DNA from: Alphaproteobacteria bacterium MarineAlpha10_Bin2
GTDB lineage: Bacteria; Pseudomonadota; Alphaproteobacteria; UBA828
Direction of reading: 5' to 3'
DNA: 14,748 nt
Assembly (NCBI GenBank): GCA_002937555.1
Contig: PTKB01000031.1
Location: forward strand, 1 to 14,748
This document shows positions 1 through 7,135 of this stretch, one piece after another. The notes under the pieces were generated by a model, which made no database searches, had not been told where the DNA came from, and saw only the letters and a program-made list of their open reading frames with translations. Numbering within the stretch: position 1 is the stretch's first letter; the number at the start of each line of letters is the position of its first letter. A program made the translations under genes and the position numbers.

Positions 1-118
1 GCCGGGCATCCGAAATGACCGCCTGATGGCCGAGATGGACACCATCAAAATTTCCGATGGCGACGACCGCGCCTCGCCCTTCGGCGGGCACTTCACGCCA
101 ATGCCTATAGATGCGCAT
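1..118 (-). CDS. ribF: RibF, bifunctional riboflavin kinase / FAD synthetase (N-terminal 39 residues, cut by window edge)
   Basis: RibF phosphorylates riboflavin to FMN and adenylates FMN to FAD in the cytoplasm. Reading leftward from an ATG at 118-116, the frame gives MRIYRHW, then a short linker, then GNFDGVHLGHQ at residues 23-33. This is the nucleotidyl-transferase signature (G-x-F-D-G-x-H-x-G-H) of the N-terminal FAD synthetase domain. The MRxYRHW opening is, from memory, common in alphaproteobacterial RibF. The remainder lies beyond the left edge, so the riboflavin kinase domain cannot be assessed. The gene lies 84 bp downstream of maoC on the same strand and is probably co-transcribed with it. 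Its ribosome site is weak (a GGGAGC-like stretch upstream). A different small frame overlaps its start and is not part of it. Confidence 0.88.
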   Translation of the reverse strand, partial: MRIYRHWREVPAEGRGAVVAIGNFDGVHLGHQAVISDAR

Positions 119-202
119 CGCCGCGCCCGCTCCCGATTTCGAAACGTTCAGTGGATAAAAGCGGCGCTGAGAATAGGCTCTCGGCCGCATCTTGGCCAGA
201 CA

Positions 203-676
203 TTAACCGGCGTCCGTCAAGGCCTGCAATTGAACGCGCGTCGGCACCAGGATAAGAGCTTCGCCGCGCACCACTTCCCTCTCCCCGACTTGGCACAGCG
301 TTTCCAATCGGGCGCGGTGTTTCCCGTGAAACAATTCCACCACCGTTGCGCTCGCCACCACCTCGTCGCCGGCGCGTACCGGCGCCAGGAAGCGCAGGTC
401 TTGGCTCATATAGACACAGCCCGGTCCCGGCAGCCGCGTGCCGATGACGGTCGATATCATCGCGGCGGTGTACATGCCATGAACGATGCGGCCTTCGAAC
501 ATGGTCCGCCCGGCGAACGCCGCATCCAAATGCAGTGGATTTACGTCGCCCGAAACTTCAGCGAAGTGCTCGACATCAGCCTGGCTGATGCGCCGGCGGT
601 ATTCGCCGCGCATTCCAACTTCAAGATCTTCGAAACAATAGCTCGTCAGGCCGTCATCGCTTGGCGCTTGGTGCAT
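203..676 (-). CDS. MaoC family (R)-specific enoyl-CoA hydratase-like protein
   Basis: A 157-residue single hotdog-fold protein of the MaoC/PhaJ type, expected to hydrate a trans-2-enoyl-CoA to an (R)-3-hydroxyacyl-CoA in the cytoplasm. The hydratase-2 motif is intact: SGDVNPLH at residues 42-49, with the expected catalytic Asp44 and His49 plus Asn46. It is followed by GRIVHGMYTAAMIS, the conserved helix after the motif. Length matches single-domain PhaJ-like proteins (about 135-160). The ATG at 676 is preceded by AAGGAAG at good spacing. The stop overlaps the ATG of an unconvincing 32-residue frame (TAATG), and ribF starts 84 bp further on, so the two are probably one transcript. The acyl substrate cannot be told from sequence. 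Confidence 0.9.
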   Translation of the reverse strand: MHQAPSDDGLTSYCFEDLEVGMRGEYRRRISQADVEHFAEVSGDVNPLHLDAAFAGRTMFEGRIVHGMYTAAMISTVIGTRLPGPGCVYMSQDLRFLAPVRAGDEVVASATVVELFHGKHRARLETLCQVGEREVVRGEALILVPTRVQLQALTDAG

Positions 677-763
677 TCCGCTTCCTTTTCTTGTGCGAGA
701 GTGTAGTGAAGAGAAGTTTAGCGCTCATTTGTGCAGCGCAATAGACGGGTTATAGCGCGCCAA

Positions 764-804
764 CCAAACCGGCTGCAAGTTCCGGTTTGGCTGAGGTTTC
801 AGCC
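764..804. repeat. Two adjacent inverted repeats in the maoC / ABM divergent region
   Basis: CCAAACCGG at 764-772 and CCGGTTTGG at 782-790 form a perfect 9-bp inverted repeat around a 9-nt spacer. Sharing two bases with its right arm, GGCTGA (789-794) and TCAGCC (799-804) form a perfect 6-bp stem with a 4-nt loop. They lie between divergent genes, upstream of the ABM start at 894. They may be operators or alternative leader hairpins. No U-tract follows, so a terminator is unlikely. Arms were checked base by base; function is inference. Confidence 0.5.
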
Positions 805-815
805 GTAACGATTTG

Positions 816-830
816 TTGTGCGGCGCACAA
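816..830. promoter_or_regulatory. Perfect 15-bp palindrome, candidate operator of the ABM-amidase unit
   Basis: TTGTGCGGCGCACAA is a palindrome with 7-bp arms around a central G, lying 63 bp upstream of the ABM start codon. The half-site TTGTGC recurs at 729-734 within an imperfect palindrome (TTGTGCAGCGCAA, 729-741) and at 691-696 just upstream of maoC. Symmetry of this size suits a dimeric repressor. The TTGT...ACAA form is loosely like GntR-family sites, but no regulator of that family is in the window. Confidence 0.45.
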
Positions 831-893
831 TCCGACAGCCAGATTTGACAGGCCGTGGCGCAAAATTTAGACCTCGACGCAAAGGAGAGCCGC

Positions 894-1190
894 ATGATCA
901 CACTCAACGCCATTCTCAAGGCTAAGCCCGGTTGCGCCGAGCAACTGGCGCAGGCGCTGGCGGAAATCGGCGAGTATGTCAGCCGCAACGAGCCTGGCAC
1001 CGTCGGCTTTTTTGTCGGGCGGGATACCGAGGATCCGCTTCAATTCAATACCTATGAGCGCTTTGTCGACCGCCAGGCCATGGACGCACACAACGAATCG
1101 GCCTACCGCGTCGAATGGGGAGACAAATATGCCGCGCTGTTCGACGGCAGCGTCACGCGCTATATCTGCGAGGAAGTTTTCAGCAAATAA
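894..1190 (+). CDS. Small ABM-domain protein (antibiotic biosynthesis monooxygenase / YgiN-like)
   Basis: A 98-residue protein with the ferredoxin-like dimeric alpha-beta barrel pattern of the ABM family: an opening MITLNAILKAKPG strand, a middle EPGTVGFFVGRD segment, then FNTYERFVDRQAMDAHNES, where the YER strand and the His of DAH are typical. Members include quinone monooxygenases and heme-degrading enzymes, but many have no known activity, so I assign no reaction. An upstream GTG at 855 would add 13 residues. The ATG at 894 is preferred because AAAGGAG lies at ideal spacing and the family domain starts there. It is the first gene of a plus-strand pair, 42 bp before the amidase, and probably belongs to the same catabolic unit. 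Confidence 0.85.
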   Translation: MITLNAILKAKPGCAEQLAQALAEIGEYVSRNEPGTVGFFVGRDTEDPLQFNTYERFVDRQAMDAHNESAYRVEWGDKYAALFDGSVTRYICEEVFSK

Positions 1191-1232
1191 TTCTCAGCCA
1201 AACACAACAGGTAATACGACAGGGAGGTCGTC

Positions 1233-2762
1233 ATGGCTAAGTTTCCCACGGTTCGCACACCCACCATCGAGGAAGTCCTCGACATCGCCGATGCTTTCGG
1301 TATGTCGATTTCGGTGGAGGAGGCGGAATCTTACCAGGGCATGATGGCCGGCACCATTCAGTCCTATCACCGCATCGATGATTTGGTCGAACCCAAATTG
1401 CCGGTGAAATATCCGCGCAGCCCCGGCCGGCGCCCGAGCGCTGAAGAGAATCCTTACAACGCCTGGTATTGGAAAAGTGAAATCAAGGGAAAGGCGCGCG
1501 GCCCCCTGGCCGGCAAGACGATCGTCTTGAAAGACAACATCAGCTTGGCCGGCGTGCCGATGATGAACGGCGCCTCGGTGCTTGAAGGCTATGTTCCCGA
1601 TGTCGACGCCACGGTGGTGACGCGCATTCTCGATGCCGGCGGCACCATAATCGGTAAGGCGGCCAACACCTATCTCTGCTTCGACGGCGGCAGCGCGACG
1701 CCGTCCACCGGCATGGTCGAAAATCCATACAAGAAAGGCTATTCCTCGGGCGGCTCATCGGCCGGCAGCGCGGTTCTGGTGTCGATCGGCGAAGCCGATA
1801 TGGCGATGGGCGGCGATCAGGGCGGCTCGATCCGCATTCCCGCCTGCTGGTCGGGCATTTACGGCCACAAACCGACGCACGGCTTGGTGCCCTACACCGG
1901 CGTTTTCCCGATCGAACAGACCCTCGATCATACCGGCCCGATGGCCAATAATGTGACCGACATCGCGACATTGCTGCAGGCCATTGCCGGTTCCGACGGC
2001 CTTGATCCGCGCCAGATCGGCACGAAGACGCAGAATTACGTCAAGGCGCTCGGCAAGGGCGTCAAAGGCATGACCATCGGCGTCGTCAAGGAAGGCTTCG
2101 GCCATGCCAACAGCGAAAAGGCGGTGGATCAAAAAGTGAAAGCCGCGGCCCAGCGCTTCAAAAAACTCGGTGCCAAGGTGAAACAAATTTCGATACCGAT
2201 GCATTTGTACGGTCTCGATATTTGGAATGCGGTGGCGGTCGAAGGCGCGACCGAGTTGATGCTCAAGGGCAACTGCATGGGCACCAATTGGGAGGGCTAC
2301 TACTCGACCTCCCTGCTCGATGCCTACGCGCATGGCTGGCGCTCAAGGCCCGATGATCTCTCCGTCACGGTCAAGCTGGTGATGCTGCTGGGCCAATATA
2401 TGCACCATAATTACCACGGCCATTATTATGCCAAGGCGCAAAACCTCAGCCGCAAGCTGCGCCAATGCTATGACGAGGCGCTTGACGACGTCGATCTTCT
2501 GGCCATGCCAACTTTGCCCCAGCAGGCGACCAAGCTGCCGGCGCCCGATTGCTCCTATGAGGAATATGTCGATACGGCGCTCAACATGTTGAACAACACC
2601 GCGCCTTTCGACTGCTCTGGCCATCCCGGCATAAACGTGCCGTGCGGCATGAACAACGGTCTGCCCATCGGCATGATGCTGGTCGGCAAACGCTATGACG
2701 ACGCCAGCGTCATCCAGGCCGCGCACGCTTTCGAAAAGAGCGGCAACTGGAAGAAAATGTAG
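1233..2762 (+). CDS. Amidase, enantioselective (Rhodococcus-type) amidase signature family
   Basis: A 509-residue cytoplasmic amidase signature hydrolase that cleaves a carboxamide to acid plus ammonia. The Ser-cisSer-Lys triad is visible: Lys100 in IVLKDN, cis-Ser175 in SSGGSSAGSA, and nucleophile Ser199 in GGDQGGSIRIPA. The 24-residue spacing between the serines is canonical. The triad lies four residues on from the Lys96/Ser171/Ser195 triad I recall for Rhodococcus amidase, and GHKPTHGLVPYTGVFPIE and the SDGLDPRQ region also resemble that enzyme. An N-terminal helical extension of about 85 residues matches that subgroup. GGGAGG precedes the ATG. Rhodococcal relatives often sit beside nitrile hydratase genes; here the only partner is the ABM gene, so the substrate is open. 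Confidence 0.9.
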   Translation: MAKFPTVRTPTIEEVLDIADAFGMSISVEEAESYQGMMAGTIQSYHRIDDLVEPKLPVKYPRSPGRRPSAEENPYNAWYWKSEIKGKARGPLAGKTIVLKDNISLAGVPMMNGASVLEGYVPDVDATVVTRILDAGGTIIGKAANTYLCFDGGSATPSTGMVENPYKKGYSSGGSSAGSAVLVSIGEADMAMGGDQGGSIRIPACWSGIYGHKPTHGLVPYTGVFPIEQTLDHTGPMANNVTDIATLLQAIAGSDGLDPRQIGTKTQNYVKALGKGVKGMTIGVVKEGFGHANSEKAVDQKVKAAAQRFKKLGAKVKQISIPMHLYGLDIWNAVAVEGATELMLKGNCMGTNWEGYYSTSLLDAYAHGWRSRPDDLSVTVKLVMLLGQYMHHNYHGHYYAKAQNLSRKLRQCYDEALDDVDLLAMPTLPQQATKLPAPDCSYEEYVDTALNMLNNTAPFDCSGHPGINVPCGMNNGLPIGMMLVGKRYDDASVIQAAHAFEKSGNWKKM

Positions 2763-2764
2763 CC

Positions 2765-2780
2765 GGCCCGAATGCGGGCC
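2765..2780 (+). terminator. Hairpin directly after the amidase stop codon
   Basis: GGCCCG and CGGGCC form a perfect 6-bp GC stem around AATG, beginning 2 nt after the amidase TAG. The following bases (ATGGAGTGCG) are not a T-run, so this is not a standard intrinsic terminator. It may protect the mRNA 3' end, reduce read-through into the next gene, or be incidental. Confidence 0.3.
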
Positions 2781-2821
2781 ATGGAGTGCGAGTTGACGGT
2801 GCATTTGCGGCGCCCGCCGCC

Positions 2822-3993
2822 ATGAGCCGTTTGGCGGCGCGGCGGTGGTTTGTCGCCTGCGTGTTGTTTCTCGCTCTCTTCGGGCATCTGCACGGCGCGG
2901 TGGCAGACGAACAATCGGCCGATAATTTCGAGAGCTTTCTCGAGCCCATTCGCCTGCACTATGACGTGCCGGCGCTTGCCGCCATCTTGATGCACGGCGA
3001 TCGAATGGCCGGCATCGGCGCCGTCGGCTACCGCAAATCCGGCGAGACCACCCCGGTCGGCCGCGACGACCGTTGGCATCTCGGCTCCATCGGCAAATCG
3101 ATGACCGCGACCATGATCGCCCGGCTGGTCGAGCGCGGCACGCTGACTTGGGATCTTCGCGTCGGCGACGCATTGGGCGATGCCGTGCCGGACATGCATA
3201 TCGCTTATCGCGCCGTCACGCTGGAAGATTTGCTCGCCCATCGGAGCGGCCTCGTCGGCGCCATGACGGCGCTTGAGATTTGGAGCGGCAAGTTGTGGCG
3301 CAGCACGAAAGCGAAAGCCGATCTCCGCCTTGACATCGCCACGGAAGCGCTGGCTCTGCCGCCCGAGACGCCGCCCCGTTCCACTTTTCACTACAGCAAT
3401 GCGGGCTACGTGATTGCCGGTGCGATGGCCGAGCGCGCCGCCGGAGAGCCGTGGGCGAGCTTATGTTGCGTGAACTGTTCGAGCCCCTCGGCATGAATGC
3501 CAGCGGCTTCGGCGCACCGGGCAATGTAGGAAAGCTCAGCCAGCCCTGGGGACATTACGAAGGCCGCTCGCGAATCGTTCCCGTTGAACCCGGATTGGGC
3601 GGAGACAGCCCGCCGGCGCTCGGGCCGGCCGGCACGATCCATGCATCGCTCGCCGATGTCGGGCGTTATTTGTCGGCCCATTTGCTCGGCGCCCGTGGGC
3701 GCGGCTGGCTGTTGCAGCCGGAAACATTCAGAGTTTTGCATCGGCCGCGCGAGGGCCAGGATTACGCGCTCGGCTGGGTGGTGGTGGCAAGCCCCTTGGC
3801 CGGCGGGCTGGCCCTCACCCATGCCGGGAGCAATTTGAATTGGTACTCGGTCGCCTGGATCATGCCGGTGCTGAACATCGCGCTCTTCGTCGTCACCAAC
3901 CAAGGCGGAGAGGCCGGATTTCAAGCGGTCGACGAAACGGTCGGTGCCCTGATGCAGTATGCCGGCGAGACGATCCCCGGTGTCGCGCGCTAA
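2822..3993 (+). CDS. Secreted beta-lactamase-fold serine hydrolase, reading frame broken near 3453
   Basis: A class C beta-lactamase / D-alanyl-D-alanine carboxypeptidase / esterase family member. Joining two frames gives 390 residues, normal for the family. A signal peptide (basic start, hydrophobic VACVLFLALF core, AVA-DE cleavage site) makes it periplasmic or secreted. Motifs: SxxK as Ser89-Ile-Gly-Lys92, YxN as Tyr191-Ser-Asn193, and THAGSN in the second frame as the KTG equivalent. After Trp211 the frame shifts by -1 at GGG 3453-3455; one extra G would restore GEPW-GELMLRELFEPLGM. Without it the first frame ends at 3496, losing the third motif. No other lesion is seen, so base-calling error and recent mutation are both possible. 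The ATG at 2822 is chosen for signal-peptide fit; a GTG at 2786 would add 12 residues. Substrate unknown. Confidence 0.8.
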
Positions 3994-4002
3994 TCGTCGC
4001 TG

Positions 4003-4410
4003 CTAGTCGCCGATCACCACTGTGGCCTCTACCTCGCAACGGATATCCGGCGCGTAGAGAGCCTGGACGCCAATCAATGTGGCCGAAGGCGGGGTGATGC
4101 CTTCGAACAATTTATGATTGGCCGCGTTTACCACGGCGCCGTCATCCGGGCCGTAATTCGCGACATATGTGTTGAGGCGGACGATGTCTGCCGGCGTCGC
4201 GCCGGCTTCGGCGAGAATTTTCTTGATATTGATATGCGCCTGGGCGAGCTGGCTGGCGAGGTCCGGGCCGACAGTGTTGCCGTTCTCGTCCCAGCCCACT
4301 TGGCCCGACAAATATACCGTCTTGCCACCTTCCACAGCCACTGCATGGCTCAAGCCATACTGCAAATAAGGCGCCATGTTGTCCGGATTGATATGGGTAA
4401 GTTTTGTCAT
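4003..4410 (-). CDS. Rid family protein (YjgF/YER057c/UK114), probably not canonical RidA
   Basis: A 135-residue Rid-family protein, expected to be a cytoplasmic trimer. Family marks are VYLSGQVGWDENG near the N-terminus, QAHINIKKILAEAGATPADIVRLNTYV in the middle, and a CEVEATVVIGD C-terminus. Canonical RidA hydrolyses 2-aminoacrylate and other imines using an Arg in the PxRS segment (Arg105 in enteric RidA). The aligned segment here is PPSATLIGV, with Ala in place of that Arg, so imine deaminase activity is doubtful and it is better placed among the other Rid subgroups. GAGGAG precedes the ATG. It starts 27 bp after the acyl-CoA synthetase stop, so it is the second gene of that unit and may act on an intermediate of the same pathway. 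Confidence 0.88.
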   Translation of the reverse strand: MTKLTHINPDNMAPYLQYGLSHAVAVEGGKTVYLSGQVGWDENGNTVGPDLASQLAQAHINIKKILAEAGATPADIVRLNTYVANYGPDDGAVVNAANHKLFEGITPPSATLIGVQALYAPDIRCEVEATVVIGD

Positions 4411-4437
4411 CGTTGTATCTCCTCAGAGGACCACTGC

Positions 4438-6132
4438 TTATGCCGTCTCCCGCTCGCTCAGGGACATCTCGGATATCATCGTCTCGCGCATTTTAAATTT
4501 CTGCACCTTGCCAGTGACGGTCATGGGAAACCCGTCGACGAACTTTACGTAACGCGGAATTTTGTAATGGGCGATCTGGCCCTTGCAGAATGCGCGGATT
4601 TCTTCCGGGTTAGATTGCTCGCCTTCCTTTAGGCAAATCCAGGCGCACAGTTCCTCGCCATATTTTTCGTCCGGCACGCCGATCACTTGAACGTCCTGGA
4701 TTTTCGGGTGGCGATAAAGAAATTCCTCGATCTCGCGCGGATACACATTCTCACCACCGCGAATCACCATATCCTTGATCCGCCCGACGATCTTGCAGAA
4801 TCCCGCTTCGTCGATGGTCGCCTGGTCGCCGGTGTGCATCCAGCCCGCCGCATCGATAGCTTCCGCAGTAATTTCGGGGTCGTTCCAGTAGCCGAGCATG
4901 ACCGAATAGCCGCGCGTCATCAGCTCGCCCGGTGTGCCGGGATCGACGATGCAGCCTTCTTCATCGACGATCTTAACTTCAACATGGGGATGAACGCGGC
5001 CCACCGTCGATACCCGCCGCTCGATCGAATCCGCGGACGAACTTTGAAAGCTCACCGGGCTGGTCTCCGTCATGCCGTAGGCGATCGTGACCTCTTTCAT
5101 GTTCATGTCGTCGATCACCCGTTTCATGACTTCGATCGGACAGGGCGAGCCGGCCATCGTGCCGGTTCTGAGAGATGAGAGATCGAAATCGGCAAACTCC
5201 GGATGATCCAACTCAGCGATGAACATGGTCGGCACGCCGTAAAGCGCGGTGCAGCGCTCCGCTTCCAGGGCGCGCAGGACTTCAAGCGGATCGAAACCTT
5301 CGCTCGGATAAATCATCGCCGCGCCATAGACAGCGCACATCATGTTGCCCATCACCATGCCGAAACAATGATAGAGCGGCACCGGGATACACACCCGGTC
5401 CTCTTCAGAAAGGCCGAGCGCCTGGCCATTGTAATAGCCGTTGTTGAGAATGTTGTGGTGGGTGAGCGTCGCGCCCTTGGGAAAGCCGGTGGTGCCGCTG
5501 GTGAATTGGATATTGATGGCGTCGTCGAATTGAAGCCGGGATTGCAATTCTTCCAGCCGAGCCTGTTCCTTCTTGCCGGCGCGCGCAGGAATTTCAGAAT
5601 AATTGAACATGCCGGCGCTATTTTCTTCGCCGAGCCTAATGACCGTGCTCAAGTGCGGCAGCTTCTCACTTTTGAGCGCGCCGGCGGCACAATTTTCGAT
5701 CTCGGGCGCCAACTCACAGATCATCTCGAGATAACGGCTGGACTTGAAGGACTCTGCCGATATCAGCGCCTTGCATTCGACTTTGTTGAGCGCATATTCG
5801 AGTTCCGACAGGCGATAGGCCGGATTAATGTTGACCAAAATGAGCCCCGCCTTGGCACTGGCGAGCTGACTCACAGCCCATTCCGAATTGTTGGGCGACC
5901 AAATGCCAATACGATCGCCCGGCTCGAGCCCGAGTGTGAGCAGCCCGGCCGCCAGGGAATCGACTTCCCGCTTCATATCGCCGTAGCTCCAGCGCACATT
6001 TTGGTGACAAACCACGAGCGCATCGCGATCGGCATGGCGCGCCGCCGTATCGTCGAACTGCTGGCCGATGGTCTTACCCAGAAGCGGCACGTCGCTCGCG
6101 CCGTGTACATAGCTCTGCGTCAGTTTTTCCAT
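4438..6132 (-). CDS. AMP-forming acyl-CoA synthetase (fatty acid-CoA ligase family)
   Basis: A 564-residue ANL-superfamily ligase that activates a carboxylic acid through an acyl-AMP to its CoA thioester. All core motifs are intact: P-loop TSGTTGFPKG (211-220), AYGMTETS (351-358), HTGD with Asp436, GRIKDMVIRGGENVYP (450-465) at the hinge, and the catalytic Lys542 in VTGKVQKF. The C-terminal domain is complete. The frame is open 19 codons further upstream to 6189, but GAGAGG precedes the ATG at 6132 and the family starts there. It has no signal peptide and no membrane segment. The overall type suggests a medium- or long-chain fatty or aryl acid. It leads a two-gene unit with the Rid protein and diverges from the Crp-type regulator, a possible controller, but I see no TGTGA-N6-TCACA site in that divergent gap. 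Confidence 0.92.
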   Translation of the reverse strand: MEKLTQSYVHGASDVPLLGKTIGQQFDDTAARHADRDALVVCHQNVRWSYGDMKREVDSLAAGLLTLGLEPGDRIGIWSPNNSEWAVSQLASAKAGLILVNINPAYRLSELEYALNKVECKALISAESFKSSRYLEMICELAPEIENCAAGALKSEKLPHLSTVIRLGEENSAGMFNYSEIPARAGKKEQARLEELQSRLQFDDAINIQFTSGTTGFPKGATLTHHNILNNGYYNGQALGLSEEDRVCIPVPLYHCFGMVMGNMMCAVYGAAMIYPSEGFDPLEVLRALEAERCTALYGVPTMFIAELDHPEFADFDLSSLRTGTMAGSPCPIEVMKRVIDDMNMKEVTIAYGMTETSPVSFQSSSADSIERRVSTVGRVHPHVEVKIVDEEGCIVDPGTPGELMTRGYSVMLGYWNDPEITAEAIDAAGWMHTGDQATIDEAGFCKIVGRIKDMVIRGGENVYPREIEEFLYRHPKIQDVQVIGVPDEKYGEELCAWICLKEGEQSNPEEIRAFCKGQIAHYKIPRYVKFVDGFPMTVTGKVQKFKMRETMISEMSLSERETA

Positions 6133-6281
6133 TCGTTCCTCTCCACATGCGCCGCGGGAAGCGAAATCTCGGCATGAAATGTATCGCAAGAGAGCCCGCC
6201 ATGGCAGTAACCGATTTTACGTTCGCGCTGGATGAATTTGCGCCCCCTCGGCGCACTCGCACATCCGCCAGCGGGCTTGGA

Positions 6282-6310
6282 TTGACGGCAGGCGAAAATG
6301 AAGTGTTAAT
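6282..6310 (+). promoter_or_regulatory. Possible sigma-70-like promoter of the Crp/Fnr regulator gene
   Basis: TTGACG at 6282-6287 (5 of 6 to consensus) is followed after 17 bp by GTTAAT at 6305-6310 (4 of 6). A start point would fall near 6317, about 40-60 nt before the likely start codons. This promoter is predicted by eye. The right end of the -10 box touches the inverted repeat at 6309-6327. Confidence 0.4.
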
Positions 6311-6327
6311 ATCGTGAATAACGATAT
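6309..6327. promoter_or_regulatory. Inverted repeat ATATCGT-N5-ACGATAT, candidate autoregulatory operator
   Basis: A perfect 7-bp inverted repeat with a 5-bp spacer (GAATA), centred at 6318. It covers the end of the proposed -10 box and the predicted start point, a position where a bound protein would repress. The half-site is not the TGTGA expected for this Crp-type helix, so another regulator may bind. Confidence 0.45.
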
Positions 6328-6353
6328 GCTGGAGGGGGCGCCAGCTATCTGCG

Positions 6354-7085
6354 GTGTTAGGAAATGGATTTGGCGTGAACCAGGATTCGGTCGACAATCT
6401 TTCGCGCGTGCGTCTGCTGCAGGACTTGACGAGCGAGGCGATTGAATCGCTAGAGAAACGCAGCCGTTGGCGGCGCTACGCCCGCGACGAACAAATTCTC
6501 GACCGCGACAGCGAATCGCGGGATGTCTTTCTTGTCGTCACAGGCAGCGTGGAAGTGATCAATTACTCACTTTCGGGACGTGAGGTCGCATTCGGCCATG
6601 TCGTGCAAGGCGGTTATTTCGGCGAGCTGTCGGCGATAGACGGGGGACGGCGTTCGGCCAATATCGTCGCTGTCGAGGATAGCCTCGTCCTGGTGGTGCC
6701 GCCCGAGGTCTTTACCGAAATTCTCACCCATAATCCGCCGGCGACGATGCAGGTTCTGCGCCGATTGGCGCATATCATCCGCACCGCCGATGACCGCATC
6801 ATGGATCTGAGCACGCTCAAGGCCGTTCAAAGAGTTTATGTCGAATTGATCCGCCTCTCGGAAGAGGACGAAAAGACCGGCGAGCGCATCGTGCGCCCCT
6901 TGCCCACTCAGCGTGACATCGCGCGCCGCGCCAGCACGTCGCGCGAAACGGTGGCGCGGGTCCTCGGACAATTGGCGCGGGCGGGAATCGTGGAGCGCAA
7001 AGGGCGTACACTCCATATCTTCGATATGGCGCGCCTGATGGAAATGACCGACGCGATCGAGGGCGACGAGGAATCGCTGCGATAG
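6354..7085 (+). CDS. Crp/Fnr family transcription regulator, CRP-like cyclic-nucleotide type
   Basis: A 243-residue regulator with an N-terminal cyclic-nucleotide-binding beta barrel (about 20-135), a dimer helix (about 135-160) and a C-terminal winged helix (about 160-230). The phosphate cassette reads GELSAIDGGRRSAN (90-103), keeping the Glu91 and Arg100-Ser101 that contact the ribose and phosphate in E. coli CRP, so cAMP or cGMP binding is plausible. The recognition helix SRETVARVL carries Arg197, Glu198 and Arg202, matching the CRP residues that read TGTGA. There is no cysteine cluster for an FNR-type iron-sulfur centre. Start is uncertain: GTG 6354, or GTG 6375, which has GGA close upstream. 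It diverges from the acyl-CoA synthetase unit and precedes a perfect CRP-type site. Confidence 0.88.
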   Translation: MLGNGFGVNQDSVDNLSRVRLLQDLTSEAIESLEKRSRWRRYARDEQILDRDSESRDVFLVVTGSVEVINYSLSGREVAFGHVVQGGYFGELSAIDGGRRSANIVAVEDSLVLVVPPEVFTEILTHNPPATMQVLRRLAHIIRTADDRIMDLSTLKAVQRVYVELIRLSEEDEKTGERIVRPLPTQRDIARRASTSRETVARVLGQLARAGIVERKGRTLHIFDMARLMEMTDAIEGDEESLR

Positions 7086-7093
7086 AACAGTTC

Positions 7094-7114
7094 AGGCGGA
7101 AATCCCCGCCGCCT
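7094..7114 (+). terminator. Weak hairpin after the Crp/Fnr gene
   Basis: AGGCGG at 7094-7099 can pair with CCGCCT at 7109-7114; a shorter GGCGG/CCGCC pairing is also possible. It lies 8 bp after the regulator stop. The downstream bases are only moderately T-rich (CTTCCTGT), so this is a weak terminator candidate separating the regulator from the next promoter. Confidence 0.3.
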
Positions 7115-7119
7115 CTTCC

Positions 7120-7135
7120 TGTGATTCCCATCACA
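7120..7135. promoter_or_regulatory. Perfect CRP-type operator TGTGA-N6-TCACA with class II spacing
   Basis: TGTGATTCCCATCACA has both half-sites exactly at CRP consensus, centred at 7127.5. A -10-like TATGTT lies at 7157-7162, which predicts a start near 7169 and puts the site at about -41.5, the class II activator position. The region where a -35 box would be (ACATGA) is poor, as expected for an activator-dependent promoter. The downstream gene starts at 7234. The recognition helix encoded just upstream (RETVAR) matches this site. Site sequence is certain; promoter placement is inference. Confidence 0.65.

Noticed and set aside
105..203. A 32-residue minus-strand frame starting at the TAATG overlap with the maoC stop
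   Set aside because: Composition is nondescript, it overlaps the true ribF start, and no family is recognisable. Kept only as a possible coupling device.
26..706. A 226-residue plus-strand frame across the left edge
   Set aside because: Antisense to maoC and ribF, which both have intact family motifs. Long antisense frames are common at this GC content.
5203..6177. A 324-residue plus-strand frame rich in His and Arg
   Set aside because: Antisense to the acyl-CoA synthetase, whose full motif set is intact.
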